The notes under the pieces are model-generated. The model was not told the origin of the DNA and did no database searches. It saw nothing but the letters and a program-made list of their open reading frames with translations. From NCBI RefSeq assembly GCF_016745505.1, contig NZ_JAERUC010000124.1:42651-106650 (forward strand): a DNA stretch of 64,000 bases. Reading direction: 5' to 3'. The position numbers were made by a program, and so were the translations under genes. Positions 8,081-16,084 of this stretch are shown here, one piece after another (within the stretch, counting starts at the first letter, position 1; each line of letters starts with the position of its first letter). The DNA comes from Streptomyces silvae (GTDB taxonomy: Bacteria; Actinomycetota; Actinomycetes; Streptomycetales; Streptomycetaceae).

Positions 8081-9223
8081 ATGACGGAGACGACGATCGG
8101 CATCGGCGGCGCGGCGGAGAGCACCGACATGGTGCTGAACATCGGTCCGCAGCACCCCTCCACCCACGGGGTGCTCCGGCTGCGGCTCGTCCTGGACGGC
8201 GAGCGGATCCAGCAGGCCGAGCCCGTCATCGGCTATATGCACCGGGGGGCCGAGAAGCTCTTCGAGGCCAGGGACTACCGGCAGATCATCATGCTCGCCA
8301 ACCGCCACGACTGGCTGTCGGCGTTCTCCAACGAGCTCGGGGTCGTCATGGCCGTCGAGCGGATGCTCGGCATGGAGGTCCCGGAGCGCGCCGTCTGGAC
8401 GAGGACGCTGCTGGCGGAGCTGAACCGGGTCCTCAACCACCTGATGTTCCTCGGCTCCTACCCCCTCGAACTCGGCGGGATCACCCCGATGTTCCACGCC
8501 TTCCGGGAGCGCGAGGAGCTCCAGGCCGTGATGGAGGAGGTCTCCGGCGGCCGGATGCACTACATGTTCAACCGGGTCGGCGGCCTCAAGGAGGACCTGC
8601 CCGCCGGCTGGCTCGGCCGCGCCAGGGACGCCGTGGCGTCCGTACGTTCACGGATGGACGTGTACGACCGGCTGGTGCTCGGCAACGAGATCTTCCGGGG
8701 CCGCACCCGCGGGGTGGGCGTGCTCTCCGCCGAGGCCGTGCACGCCTACGGGGTGTCCGGGCCGATCGCCAGGGCGTCCGGCGTCGACTTCGACCTGCGG
8801 CGCGACGAGCCGTACCTCGCCTACGGGGAGCTGCGGGACACGCTCAAGGTCGTCACCCGGACCGAGGGCGACTGCCTGGCCCGCTTCGAGTGTCTGCTGG
8901 AGCAGACGCACAACGCGCTGGACCTCGCCGACGCGTGCCTGGACCGGATGGACGGCCTGCCGCCCGGGCCCATCAACCAGCGGCTGCCCAAGGTGCTGAA
9001 GGCGCCGGAGGGCCACACCTACGCCTGGACCGAGAACCCGCTGGGCATCAACGGCTACTACCTGGTGTCCACGGGCGAGAAGACCCCGTACCGGCTGAAG
9101 CTGCGCTCCGCCTCGTTCAACAACATCCAGGCGCTCACCGAGCTGCTGCCGGGCACGCTCGTCGCCGACATGGTGGCGATCCTGGGCTCGCTCTTCTTCG
9201 TCGTCGGGGACATCGACAAGTAG
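8081..9223 (+). CDS. nuoD: NADH-quinone oxidoreductase subunit D paralogue (NuoD2)
   Basis: A 380-aa homologue of the 49-kDa/NuoD quinone-site subunit of respiratory complex I, located away from a nuo operon. It retains GPQHPSTHGVLRL with the quinone-site His, HRGAEKLFE with the Arg methylated in NDUFS2 (Arg55 here), the following Tyr (ARDYRQ) and the RHDW Asp. It is shorter than full NuoD (about 400-440 aa) and ends VVGDIDK instead of the usual GEVDR. ATG start with GAGGAGG about 15 nt upstream; probably co-transcribed with the methyltransferase gene. It may serve a partial or alternative complex I, or a membrane hydrogenase-like complex. Confidence 0.9.
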   Translation: MTETTIGIGGAAESTDMVLNIGPQHPSTHGVLRLRLVLDGERIQQAEPVIGYMHRGAEKLFEARDYRQIIMLANRHDWLSAFSNELGVVMAVERMLGMEVPERAVWTRTLLAELNRVLNHLMFLGSYPLELGGITPMFHAFREREELQAVMEEVSGGRMHYMFNRVGGLKEDLPAGWLGRARDAVASVRSRMDVYDRLVLGNEIFRGRTRGVGVLSAEAVHAYGVSGPIARASGVDFDLRRDEPYLAYGELRDTLKVVTRTEGDCLARFECLLEQTHNALDLADACLDRMDGLPPGPINQRLPKVLKAPEGHTYAWTENPLGINGYYLVSTGEKTPYRLKLRSASFNNIQALTELLPGTLVADMVAILGSLFFVVGDIDK

Positions 9224-9255
9224 CCCCGGACGCGCGGGCCGCCCCAGGGGCCGCG

Positions 9256-10284
9256 CTACGAGGAGATCGCGCTGCGCAGTTCGACGACGTCCAGCTGCTC
9301 GGTCTCGTCGTGCGCCGTCAGGTCGATGACCTTGCCGACGGCACGGTTCTCGGCCGTGCCCGTACGGTGCGCCGCCAGCGCCTCCTCGCCGACCACGTCC
9401 GCGAGGTCCTCGTTCTGCACGGACTCGATCGCGGCGCTCGCCTTCTGCGTACCGAAGAAGTCGAAGCTCCCCTGCGGGACCAGATGGCGGCGCGCGGAGG
9501 CGTACGGGACGACGGCGGACGCCGCGGGTACGGCCCGGGGCGCGCGCACGGGGGCGGGCGTCGGCTTCGGTGCGGGGAGGGCGGGCCGGGCGCGGCGGTG
9601 CTGGGGTTCACCCGCTCCGGAGACCGCCGCGTGCTTCCCCTTCGGGCCGTCACCGTCCGTGTCCCGCTCGGCGGAGCGCTCGGCGATGTCCCGCTGCCGG
9701 GCCAGCTCGGCCGTCCGGCGCGCCTCCTGGAGGGCGGCGTTGCGGGAGAGGTCCTGAAGGGCCTGGGCGGCGCGCAGATAGGCGGCCGGCGTCGGCGTGG
9801 ACCGGGCGGGCAGGAGCTCGCGCGGCGACGACGCCTCGATGGCGAGCTGCCTGCGGCCCTCCAGCGCGCTGGCGCGCTCCGTCTCGGCGTTGGCGTACCG
9901 GCGGAGCAGCGCGGCGTGTTCGCCCCGCAGCCCGGCGAGCTCCACCCGCTTACGGCGCAGCTTGGTCTCCAGCCGGGTGCGCAGCTCCCTCGACTCCTCG
10001 AGGTCCGCCTCGAGTTCGGCTATGCGCTCCTCGGTCTTCCACTCGTCGCTGGCCCGGGCACGGGTCAGCTCCGCGACGCGCAGCCCCGCGGCCCGGTCCC
10101 AGCCGCGCATCATGCAGGCGCCGGTGACGGCGGCGGCCGCCGTCACGGCCACCAGGGCGCGCAGCGGCAGGGGTTCCGAGAGGAGCCAGGCGCCGGCGGC
10201 GCAGACGACCGGCACTCCGGCCAGCACGGCGGGGGGCAGGATTCTGTGTAGGGGCGGCGAATGGCGGTGGCGTCCTCGTGGCAT
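9256..10284 (-). CDS. Membrane-anchored coiled-coil protein of unknown function
   Basis: A 342-aa protein with a basic N-terminus (MPRGRHRHS), two hydrophobic segments (about residues 14-55), a charged coiled coil (TEERIAELEADLEESRELR and onwards, residues 65-135) and an Ala/Pro/Arg-rich tail that ends in an acidic segment (TEQLDVVELRSAISS). No catalytic motif. Topology suggests a cytoplasmic coiled coil anchored in the membrane, perhaps a cell-wall or division-related scaffold, but I do not recognise it. Start chosen at ATG 10284; the frame stays open much further upstream but without coding signal. A 12-bp inverted repeat lies 25 nt upstream of the start. Confidence 0.7.
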   Translation of the reverse strand: MPRGRHRHSPPLHRILPPAVLAGVPVVCAAGAWLLSEPLPLRALVAVTAAAAVTGACMMRGWDRAAGLRVAELTRARASDEWKTEERIAELEADLEESRELRTRLETKLRRKRVELAGLRGEHAALLRRYANAETERASALEGRRQLAIEASSPRELLPARSTPTPAAYLRAAQALQDLSRNAALQEARRTAELARQRDIAERSAERDTDGDGPKGKHAAVSGAGEPQHRRARPALPAPKPTPAPVRAPRAVPAASAVVPYASARRHLVPQGSFDFFGTQKASAAIESVQNEDLADVVGEEALAAHRTGTAENRAVGKVIDLTAHDETEQLDVVELRSAISS

Positions 10285-10309
10285 GGCCCGAAATTTACCG
10301 TGCGTACGA

Positions 10310-10371
10310 GTCACTTGGGAGACCGCCCGGCAATCTGTTCCCCGCCGGTTACCAAAGACCTCCCAAGTGAC
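10310..10371. repeat. 12-bp inverted repeat with 38-nt spacer
   Basis: The arms GTCACTTGGGAG (10310-10321) and CTCCCAAGTGAC (10360-10371) are perfectly complementary and separated by 38 nt. The repeat lies between the end of the osmoprotectant-binding gene (10389) and the start of the coiled-coil gene (10284), both on the minus strand. With so long a loop and no T-run it is not a typical terminator; a two-site operator for the coiled-coil gene is the better guess. Confidence 0.45.
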
Positions 10372-10388
10372 CCCGCCCGTACGCCTTT

Positions 10389-11369
10389 TTACTTCTTGAT
10401 CAGCCCCTTCGACCGGAGATAGTCCCCGGCGGCGTCCTCGGGCTTGGCGCGCTCGGCGTCGACCTTCCGGTTCAGTTCCGCGAGGTCCTCGGTGGTGAGT
10501 ACGTCGGTGAGCTTCCCGAGCGCCTCCGCGATCTCCGGGTCGCCCGCGTCCTTGGCATTGAGAACCGGAAGGACGTTGTCCGCGTTCTGCAGCTTCTTGT
10601 CGTCCTCCAGGAAGACCAGCCCGTAGGAGTCGAGCACCGCGTCGGTGGTGGTCGTGAGGACCAGTTGGTCCTTGCCGTCCTTGACGGCCTGCTTGGACTG
10701 CGGCGTGCCGACGCCCTTGGGGTCGATCCCGGTGACGTCGATGCCGTACGTCTTCTTCAGCCCGGGTGCGCAGAAGGGGCGCACCTCGCACTCGTCGCCC
10801 GCCGCGATCCTGACCTTGATCTTCGAGCTGCCGAGATCGGAAAGGGTCGTGAGGCTGTTCTTCTCGGCGAATTCCTTCGACACCGCGAAGGCGTTCTGGT
10901 CGACCGCCTTGCCCGCCGGAAGGACCTTCAGTCCGAGGGGGGTGGCGAGCTTCTCCAGAGCGGCGACGGTCGCCGTCACGTCACCCGAGGCGACCGGCTT
11001 CTTCTCCGCCTCCTTCGCGCCGTTGACCTTGGCGTTGAGGAATTCCGCGATCGTCGCCGCGTATTCCGGTACGACGTCGATCTCGCCCTTCTCCAGGGAG
11101 GGTTCGTACAGTTCGCGGTTCTTCACCGTGGTGATGGAGGTGTCGTATCCGGCGCCGCCCAGGACCTGGGCGTACAGCTCGGCGAGCACCTTGGACTCGG
11201 TGAAGCCGGCGGCGCCCACGACGAGCGAGCCCTTCCCGGATCCGGAGCCGGAGCCCTTGTCCGAACCGCCCTTCTCCTTCTCCAGGCTGTCGCCGCCGCA
11301 GGCGGCGAGCGACCCTGCCAGCGCGACCACTCCGATGACCGCACCCGCTATGCGCGAGGTCCTGCTCAT
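10389..11369 (-). CDS. Osmoprotectant/glycine betaine ABC transporter substrate-binding lipoprotein
   Basis: A 326-aa exported lipoprotein. The signal peptide is hydrophobic with lipobox LAAC (Cys about residue 24), followed by a Gly/Ser/Lys linker. The mature part begins VVGAAGFTESKVLAELYAQVLGGAGY, the signature of the OpuCC/ProX-like family that binds choline, betaine or carnitine, with a C-terminal segment rich in charged residues. It stands 52 nt downstream of the permease gene at 11422 on the same strand, so the two permeases and this protein form one operon. The ATPase partner is on a divergent transcript at 12961. Confidence 0.9.
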   Translation of the reverse strand: MSRTSRIAGAVIGVVALAGSLAACGGDSLEKEKGGSDKGSGSGSGKGSLVVGAAGFTESKVLAELYAQVLGGAGYDTSITTVKNRELYEPSLEKGEIDVVPEYAATIAEFLNAKVNGAKEAEKKPVASGDVTATVAALEKLATPLGLKVLPAGKAVDQNAFAVSKEFAEKNSLTTLSDLGSSKIKVRIAAGDECEVRPFCAPGLKKTYGIDVTGIDPKGVGTPQSKQAVKDGKDQLVLTTTTDAVLDSYGLVFLEDDKKLQNADNVLPVLNAKDAGDPEIAEALGKLTDVLTTEDLAELNRKVDAERAKPEDAAGDYLRSKGLIKK

Positions 11370-11421
11370 GTTGTTCTCCGTCCGCGAAAAATGGTGTGCA
11401 CAGTCCGAAAATTCAGCGCGC

Positions 11422-12096
11422 TCATACGGTCCGGCGGCGGCGCAGGGGCGACAGCAGCCGGTCCAGCGCCACGAGGACGCCCTCCACCACCAGGGCCAGC
11501 AGGGCGACCAGCACGGCGCCCGCGAAGACCTGCGCGGTGTCGTAGGTGTTGAAGCCGGCGGTGATGATCCGGCCCAGGCCGCCGAGACCGACCATCGCCG
11601 CGATGGAGGCGGTGGCGATCACCTGGACGGCTGCGGACCGGAGGCCGGTCATGATCATGGGGTACGCGAGCGGCAGCTCGACCCGGACGAAGAGCTGCCC
11701 GCCGGACATCCCCATGCCCCGCGCGGCCTCCACCACCGACCGGTCCACCTCCGTCATCCCGACGTAGGCGTTGGTCAGCAGCGGGGGCACCGCGAACAGC
11801 ACCAGGGCGATGACCGTGGGCAGGAAGCCGGAGTTGCGCAGGGGCGTCATCATGAACAGCGCCAGCACCGCGAACACCGGGACCGCGCGCCCCACGTTGG
11901 AGATGTTGACGGCGAGCGAGCCGCCCTTGCCCACATGGCCGAGATACAGCGCGACCGGCAGGGCGATGAGGCAGGCCACCGCGAGGGCGATCCCGCTGAC
12001 GTACAGATGCTCGGCCAGCCGGTGTCCCGCCCCGCCGTCCCCCGACCAGTTGGCGCCGGTGGTCAGCCAGGTCCACGCCTCCCCGATGACTCCCAT
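11422..12096 (-). CDS. Osmoprotectant ABC transporter permease
   Basis: A 224-aa integral membrane permease of the OpuCB/ProW type with about five membrane segments. The EAA loop that contacts the ATPase is visible around VDRSVVEAARGMGMSGGQLFVRVELPLAYPMI. A short cytoplasmic C-terminus ends in Arg-rich LLSPLRRRR. It follows the second permease gene by 3 nt and precedes the binding-protein gene; the two permeases are presumably a heterodimer in an uptake system for compatible solutes. Confidence 0.9.
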   Translation of the reverse strand: MGVIGEAWTWLTTGANWSGDGGAGHRLAEHLYVSGIALAVACLIALPVALYLGHVGKGGSLAVNISNVGRAVPVFAVLALFMMTPLRNSGFLPTVIALVLFAVPPLLTNAYVGMTEVDRSVVEAARGMGMSGGQLFVRVELPLAYPMIMTGLRSAAVQVIATASIAAMVGLGGLGRIITAGFNTYDTAQVFAGAVLVALLALVVEGVLVALDRLLSPLRRRRTV

Positions 12097-12099
12097 GGA

Positions 12100-12819
12100 T
12101 CAGACCGCCTCCGTCTTCGCGATGCCCGCCCCGGCGGACGCCCCTCCGGGCGTGCGTATCCGGGTCCAGGGTGTGAGCAGGCGTTGCACGCCGAGCAGCA
12201 GGAGGTCCGCGGCCACCGCGAGGAGCACGCAGAGCACGGACGCGGTGAGCACCTGCGCCTTGAAGAAGCTGGGCAGCGCGTCCTCGATGAGATTGCCCAG
12301 GCCGCCCTTGCCGACGAGTGAGCCGACCGTGGTCAGCGCGACCGTCGACACCGTGGCGATGCGGAGCCCGGCCATCAGCGCGGGCAGCGCCAAGGGGAGT
12401 TCGACCTCCCAGAGGAGCCGGACCGGGCCGTACCCCATGCCCTCGGCCGCCTCCCTGGCCTCCTGCGGGACCGCTTCGAGCCCCGCCAGGATGTTCCGTA
12501 CGAGAATGGTCAGCGAATAGAGCACCAGGCCGGTGACGACGAGCGCCGCGGACAGGCCGAAGAGCGGCAGCAGCAGCGAGAACATCGCCAGCGACGGCAC
12601 GGTGTAGAGCACGGTCGTCAGGCCCAGCACGGGCGCCGCGAAATGCCGGCCCCTGCGCGCGAGGAGCGCGAGCGGGAATGCCACCACGAGCCCTATCAGC
12701 ACGGAAGCCACCGTGATCCAGATGTGCTGGACGGTCGCCTCGGCCAACTCATGGCCGCGGGAGCGCAGATACTCTCCGCAGATCCAGTCGTTCGCCACCA
12801 GGCAGTTCTGCTCGGCCAT
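12100..12819 (-). CDS. Osmoprotectant ABC transporter permease
   Basis: The second permease of the importer, 239 aa. It has an unusual N-terminal segment (MAEQNCLVANDWICGEYLRSR) before the first membrane span, then about five spans and the EAA loop VPQEAREAAEGMGYGPVRLLWEVELPLALPALM. I start it at ATG 12819, preceded by AGGAGG at a spacing of about 9 nt; the 26 extra upstream codons are not protein-like. Divergent from the ATPase gene at 12961, with a 141-nt shared promoter region in which I could not assign convincing promoter hexamers. Confidence 0.9.
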   Translation of the reverse strand: MAEQNCLVANDWICGEYLRSRGHELAEATVQHIWITVASVLIGLVVAFPLALLARRGRHFAAPVLGLTTVLYTVPSLAMFSLLLPLFGLSAALVVTGLVLYSLTILVRNILAGLEAVPQEAREAAEGMGYGPVRLLWEVELPLALPALMAGLRIATVSTVALTTVGSLVGKGGLGNLIEDALPSFFKAQVLTASVLCVLLAVAADLLLLGVQRLLTPWTRIRTPGGASAGAGIAKTEAV

Positions 12820-12960
12820 CCGCCCCCACCTCCTGTTTGCCCTCGCGATGCCGCCCCGGGTCCGGTCCTGGGTGACCCTATCCCCGACCACCGACAATCG
12901 CCGAGGCTGTCTTATTCCGGCAACATGGCCTTCACAGAACCCGCGTCACAATGGGGAATC

Positions 12961-14136
12961 ATGATCCGATTCGAGCACGTCACCAAGCGGTACGAGGACG
13001 GCACCACCGCCGTCGACGACCTTTCCTTCGAGGTCGCCGAGGGTGAACTGGTCACGCTCGTCGGGCCTTCCGGCTGCGGCAAGACGACCACCATGAAAAT
13101 GGTGAACCGGCTGACCGAACCGACCGACGGCCGGATATTCCTCGACGGGGACGACATATCCGCCATCGACCCCGTCCAGCTCCGCCGCCGTATCGGCTAT
13201 GTCATCCAGCAGGTCGGTCTCTTCCCGCACAAGACGGTCCTGGAGAACACGGCGACCGTTCCCCATCTCCTCGGCTGGGGCAGGGAAAAGGGCAGGCGCC
13301 GCGCCGCCGAACTGCTCGATCTCGTCGGACTCGATCCCTCCGTTTATGGCGGCCGCTATCCCGAGCAGCTTTCCGGCGGTCAGCGCCAACGCGTCGGAGT
13401 GGCACGCGCCCTGGCGGCGGACCCGCCGGTCCTTCTGATGGACGAGCCTTTCGGTGCGGTCGACCCGGTGGTGCGGGAAAGGCTGCAGAACGAATTCCTG
13501 AAGCTCCAGGCGCAGGTCCGCAAGACCGTGTTGTTCGTCACCCACGACATCGAGGAAGCGGTCCGTCTCGGCGACCGGATCGCGGTGTACGGGAACGGGC
13601 GCATCGAGCAGTTCGACACCCCCGCCACGGTCCTCGGGGCACCGGCCACCCCGTACGTGGCGGACTTCGTCGGGGCGGACCGCGGCCTGAAGCGGCTCTC
13701 GGTCACCCCCATCGAGGAGAGCGACCTGGACCAGCCGCCGGTCGTGCACCTCGACGACCCGCTGGCGAAGGCGACCGAACGGCTGCGGGCCGAGGGCGCG
13801 CGCTGGGCGGTCGTCCTGGACGGCCAGGACAATCTGCACGGCTGGATCCCGGCGGGCGAGGGCGCGACGGCCAAGGGCACGGTCCGTGAGCACGCCCGGC
13901 GTATGGAGGCATGGCTTCCGCTCGGGGCGCCGCTCAAGCAGGCCTTCGCCACGATGCTGCAGCACGACGCCGGCTGGATCGCCGTCATCGACGGGGAGAG
14001 CGCCGGCCGCTTCCTGGGGGTGCTCACGCCGGCCCGGCTCCATGAGGCCCTGCGCCGCTCGATCGACGCGGACGCGCAGGACGTGCCGCGCGCCGAGGTC
14101 GCCGTGGAGACCGTGGCGGGCGTCGCCTCCCTGTGA
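12961..14136 (+). CDS. Osmoprotectant ABC transporter ATP-binding protein with CBS pair
   Basis: A 391-aa ATPase of the OpuCA/ProV type. The nucleotide domain shows Walker A GPSGCGKT, Q-loop VIQQVGLFPH, signature LSGGQRQR, Walker B VLLMDEPFGAVD and switch His in VTHD. Residues about 255-375 form two CBS-like repeats (LDDPLAKATERLR...; LGAPLKQAFATM...), which in homologous osmolyte transporters gate activity in response to ionic strength or nucleotide ligands such as c-di-AMP. ATG 12961 with GGGGA upstream. It is encoded divergently from its own permease and binding-protein genes, an arrangement that lets the parts be regulated separately. Confidence 0.93.
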   Translation: MIRFEHVTKRYEDGTTAVDDLSFEVAEGELVTLVGPSGCGKTTTMKMVNRLTEPTDGRIFLDGDDISAIDPVQLRRRIGYVIQQVGLFPHKTVLENTATVPHLLGWGREKGRRRAAELLDLVGLDPSVYGGRYPEQLSGGQRQRVGVARALAADPPVLLMDEPFGAVDPVVRERLQNEFLKLQAQVRKTVLFVTHDIEEAVRLGDRIAVYGNGRIEQFDTPATVLGAPATPYVADFVGADRGLKRLSVTPIEESDLDQPPVVHLDDPLAKATERLRAEGARWAVVLDGQDNLHGWIPAGEGATAKGTVREHARRMEAWLPLGAPLKQAFATMLQHDAGWIAVIDGESAGRFLGVLTPARLHEALRRSIDADAQDVPRAEVAVETVAGVASL

Positions 14137-14179
14137 GGAGCGCGCGGCGGCGGCCGGGCGGGACCCCGCCGACACGGCC

Positions 14180-14185
14180 TAGGCT
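14180..14185 (+). promoter_or_regulatory. Candidate -10 box of a leaderless folP transcript
   Basis: TAGGCT lies 6 nt before the folP ATG and no Shine-Dalgarno sequence is seen between them. In Streptomyces this spacing fits transcription starting at or next to the A of the ATG. No good -35 hexamer is visible 17 nt upstream, so the call stays tentative. Confidence 0.4.
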
Positions 14186-14191
14186 GGCCCC

Positions 14192-15052
14192 ATGAGTACG
14201 TTGCGAGGGCGAGGCACGGTGCGGGGTCTCCCGGAGTGGGACCGCTGTGCGGTCATGGGGGTCGTCAATGTGACGCCCGACTCCTTCTCCGACGGGGGCC
14301 GCTGGTTCGACACCACAGCGGCGATCAAGCACGGCCTCGAACTGGCGGCCGAAGGCGCGGACCTGATCGACGTCGGCGGCGAGTCGACCCGCCCGGGCGC
14401 GAGCCGGGTGGACGAGGCCGAGGAGCTCCGCCGGGTGATCCCGGTCGTGCGGGGCCTGGCCTCCGAGGGGATCACCGTCTCCGTGGACACCATGCGGGCC
14501 GGCGTCGCCGAGCAGTCCGTCGCCGCCGGCGCGGTCCTGGTCAACGACGTGAGCGGGGGCCTCGCCGACCCGGACATGATCCCGGTCGTCGCCGCTGCCG
14601 GGGTGCCGTTCGTCGTCATGCACTGGCGCGGTTTCAGCGAGTCGATGAACAGCCGCGCCGTGTACGGGGACGTCGTCGCCGAGGTCGTCACGGAGCTCCG
14701 GGAGCGCATGGAAGCCGTGGTCGACGGCGGCGTGGACCCCGGGAAGCTGGTGATCGACCCGGGGCTCGGCTTCGCCAAGAACGCCGCCCAGGACCTCGCG
14801 CTGGTCGCCCACCTCGACCGGCTGCGCGAGCTGGGCAGGCCGCTGCTCGTCGCCGCCTCCCGCAAGCGGTTCCTCGGCCAGGTCCTGGCCGGCGAGGACG
14901 GGACCCCACCGCCCGCCCGCGAACGGGACGCGGCCACGGCCGCGATCTCCGCGCTCTCCGCCGCGGCGGGCGCCTGGGCGGTCCGGGTGCACGCGGTGCG
15001 CCCGACGGCCGACGCGGTACGGGTCGCCCGCGCCGTCGAGGGAGCCGCGTGA
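14192..15052 (+). CDS. folP: Dihydropteroate synthase
   Basis: A 286-aa TIM-barrel enzyme that condenses 6-hydroxymethyl-dihydropterin pyrophosphate with p-aminobenzoate to dihydropteroate, the sulfonamide target. Signature segments are MGVVNVTPDSFSDGG (residues about 22-36), IDVGGESTRPGA, VSVDTMRAGVA, LVNDVSGG, IDPGLGFAKNA and the C-terminal VRVHAVRPT. First gene of the fol operon; its stop overlaps the GTG start of the next gene by 4 nt. Actinomycetes often carry a second, divergent FolP paralogue; conservation of all loops suggests this one is the functional enzyme. Confidence 0.95.
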   Translation: MSTLRGRGTVRGLPEWDRCAVMGVVNVTPDSFSDGGRWFDTTAAIKHGLELAAEGADLIDVGGESTRPGASRVDEAEELRRVIPVVRGLASEGITVSVDTMRAGVAEQSVAAGAVLVNDVSGGLADPDMIPVVAAAGVPFVVMHWRGFSESMNSRAVYGDVVAEVVTELRERMEAVVDGGVDPGKLVIDPGLGFAKNAAQDLALVAHLDRLRELGRPLLVAASRKRFLGQVLAGEDGTPPPARERDAATAAISALSAAAGAWAVRVHAVRPTADAVRVARAVEGAA

Positions 15053-15531
15053 GCGCCGCGCGTGACGAGCACGAGGAGGCCGCGGCCGACATCGCGGCGG
15101 TCGAGCAGGCCAACACCGCCTTCTACGAGGCGATGGAGCGCGGCGACCTGGACGAGCTGTCCGGCCTGTGGCTGCCCGGCGAGGACCTCACCCTCTCCTG
15201 TGTCCACCCGGGCTGGCCGGTGCTCACGGGGCGCGGGGACGTCCTGCGGAGCTACGCGCTGATCATGGCGAACACCGAGTACATCCAGTTCTTCCTCACC
15301 GATGTGGGGGTCTCGATGACCGGTGACACCGCCCTGGTCACCTGCACCGAGAACATCCTCAGCGGGGGCCCCGCCGAGGAGGGCAACGCCCTCGGGCCCC
15401 TCGTCGGACAGCTCGTCGTCGCCACCAATGTGTTCCGGCGCACACCGGACGGCTGGAAGCTCTGGTCCCACCACGGCTCGCCCGTACTGGCCGAAACCGG
15501 TGAGGAAGAGGACGAAGAGCCGACCGTCTGA
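15049..15531 (+). CDS. NTF2/SnoaL-like protein inside the folate operon
   Basis: A 160-aa protein of the nuclear transport factor 2-like fold: an N-terminal helix (EQANTAFYEAMERGDLDELSGLW), the short block TLSCVHPGWPVLTGRGDVL and alternating beta strands ending in WKLWSHHGSP. Such proteins can be enzymes or ligand pockets. The GTG start overlaps folP by 4 nt, so translation is coupled. It is placed between folP and folB, yet no known folate step needs such a protein. An acidic tail (EEEDEEP) ends the protein. Specific function unknown. Confidence 0.8.
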   Translation: MSAARDEHEEAAADIAAVEQANTAFYEAMERGDLDELSGLWLPGEDLTLSCVHPGWPVLTGRGDVLRSYALIMANTEYIQFFLTDVGVSMTGDTALVTCTENILSGGPAEEGNALGPLVGQLVVATNVFRRTPDGWKLWSHHGSPVLAETGEEEDEEPTV

Positions 15532-15724
15532 GCGGCCGGAGCGGGACCGGGGGATTGGGCCCCCGCATCACGGGGTATACGCCGACACCAACCCCCTGCC
15601 GGGCCGGTCCGTGCCCCCGCGGGCGGGCGCTGTCGGTGCTCGCGGGTAGATTCGGAAGACGGCACCGCACCGCCCGCACGCGGCCAGGTGCCTCCAGAGA
15701 CGACGAACAGCAGGAGTGATTCGC

Positions 15725-16084
15725 GTGGATCGTGTCGCGCTGCGCGGCCTCAAGGCCCGTGGGCACCACGGTGTCTTCCCCCGGGAACGGGAGGAGGGCC
15801 AGACCTTCATCGTGGACCTGGTGCTCGGCCTCGACACCCGCCCCGCGGCAGCCGCCGACGACCTGTCGAAGACCGTTCACTACGGCGTGGTCGCGGAAGA
15901 GGTCGTCGACGTCGTCAAGGGTGAGCCCGTCGATCTGATCGAGACCCTCGCCGAGCGCATCGCGCAGCAGTGCCTCAAGCACGAGGGGGTCGAGGAGGTC
16001 GAGGTCGTCGTCCACAAGCCGGACGCCCCGATCACCGTCCCCTTCGACGACGTGACCATCACCATCACCCGGAGCCGAGCATGA
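15725..16084 (+). CDS. folB: Dihydroneopterin aldolase
   Basis: A 119-aa T-fold enzyme that converts 7,8-dihydroneopterin to 6-hydroxymethyl-dihydropterin and glycolaldehyde. The motif GHHGVFPREREEGQTFIVDL and the substrate-anchoring Glu in DLIETLAERIA are present, followed by VVVHKPDAPI. I start it at GTG 15725, because AGGAG lies 8 nt before it; a GTG at 15716 overlaps that Shine-Dalgarno sequence and is rejected. The stop overlaps the folK ATG by 4 nt (ATGA). A 193-nt gap upstream may hold a second promoter. Confidence 0.94.
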   Translation: MDRVALRGLKARGHHGVFPREREEGQTFIVDLVLGLDTRPAAAADDLSKTVHYGVVAEEVVDVVKGEPVDLIETLAERIAQQCLKHEGVEEVEVVVHKPDAPITVPFDDVTITITRSRA

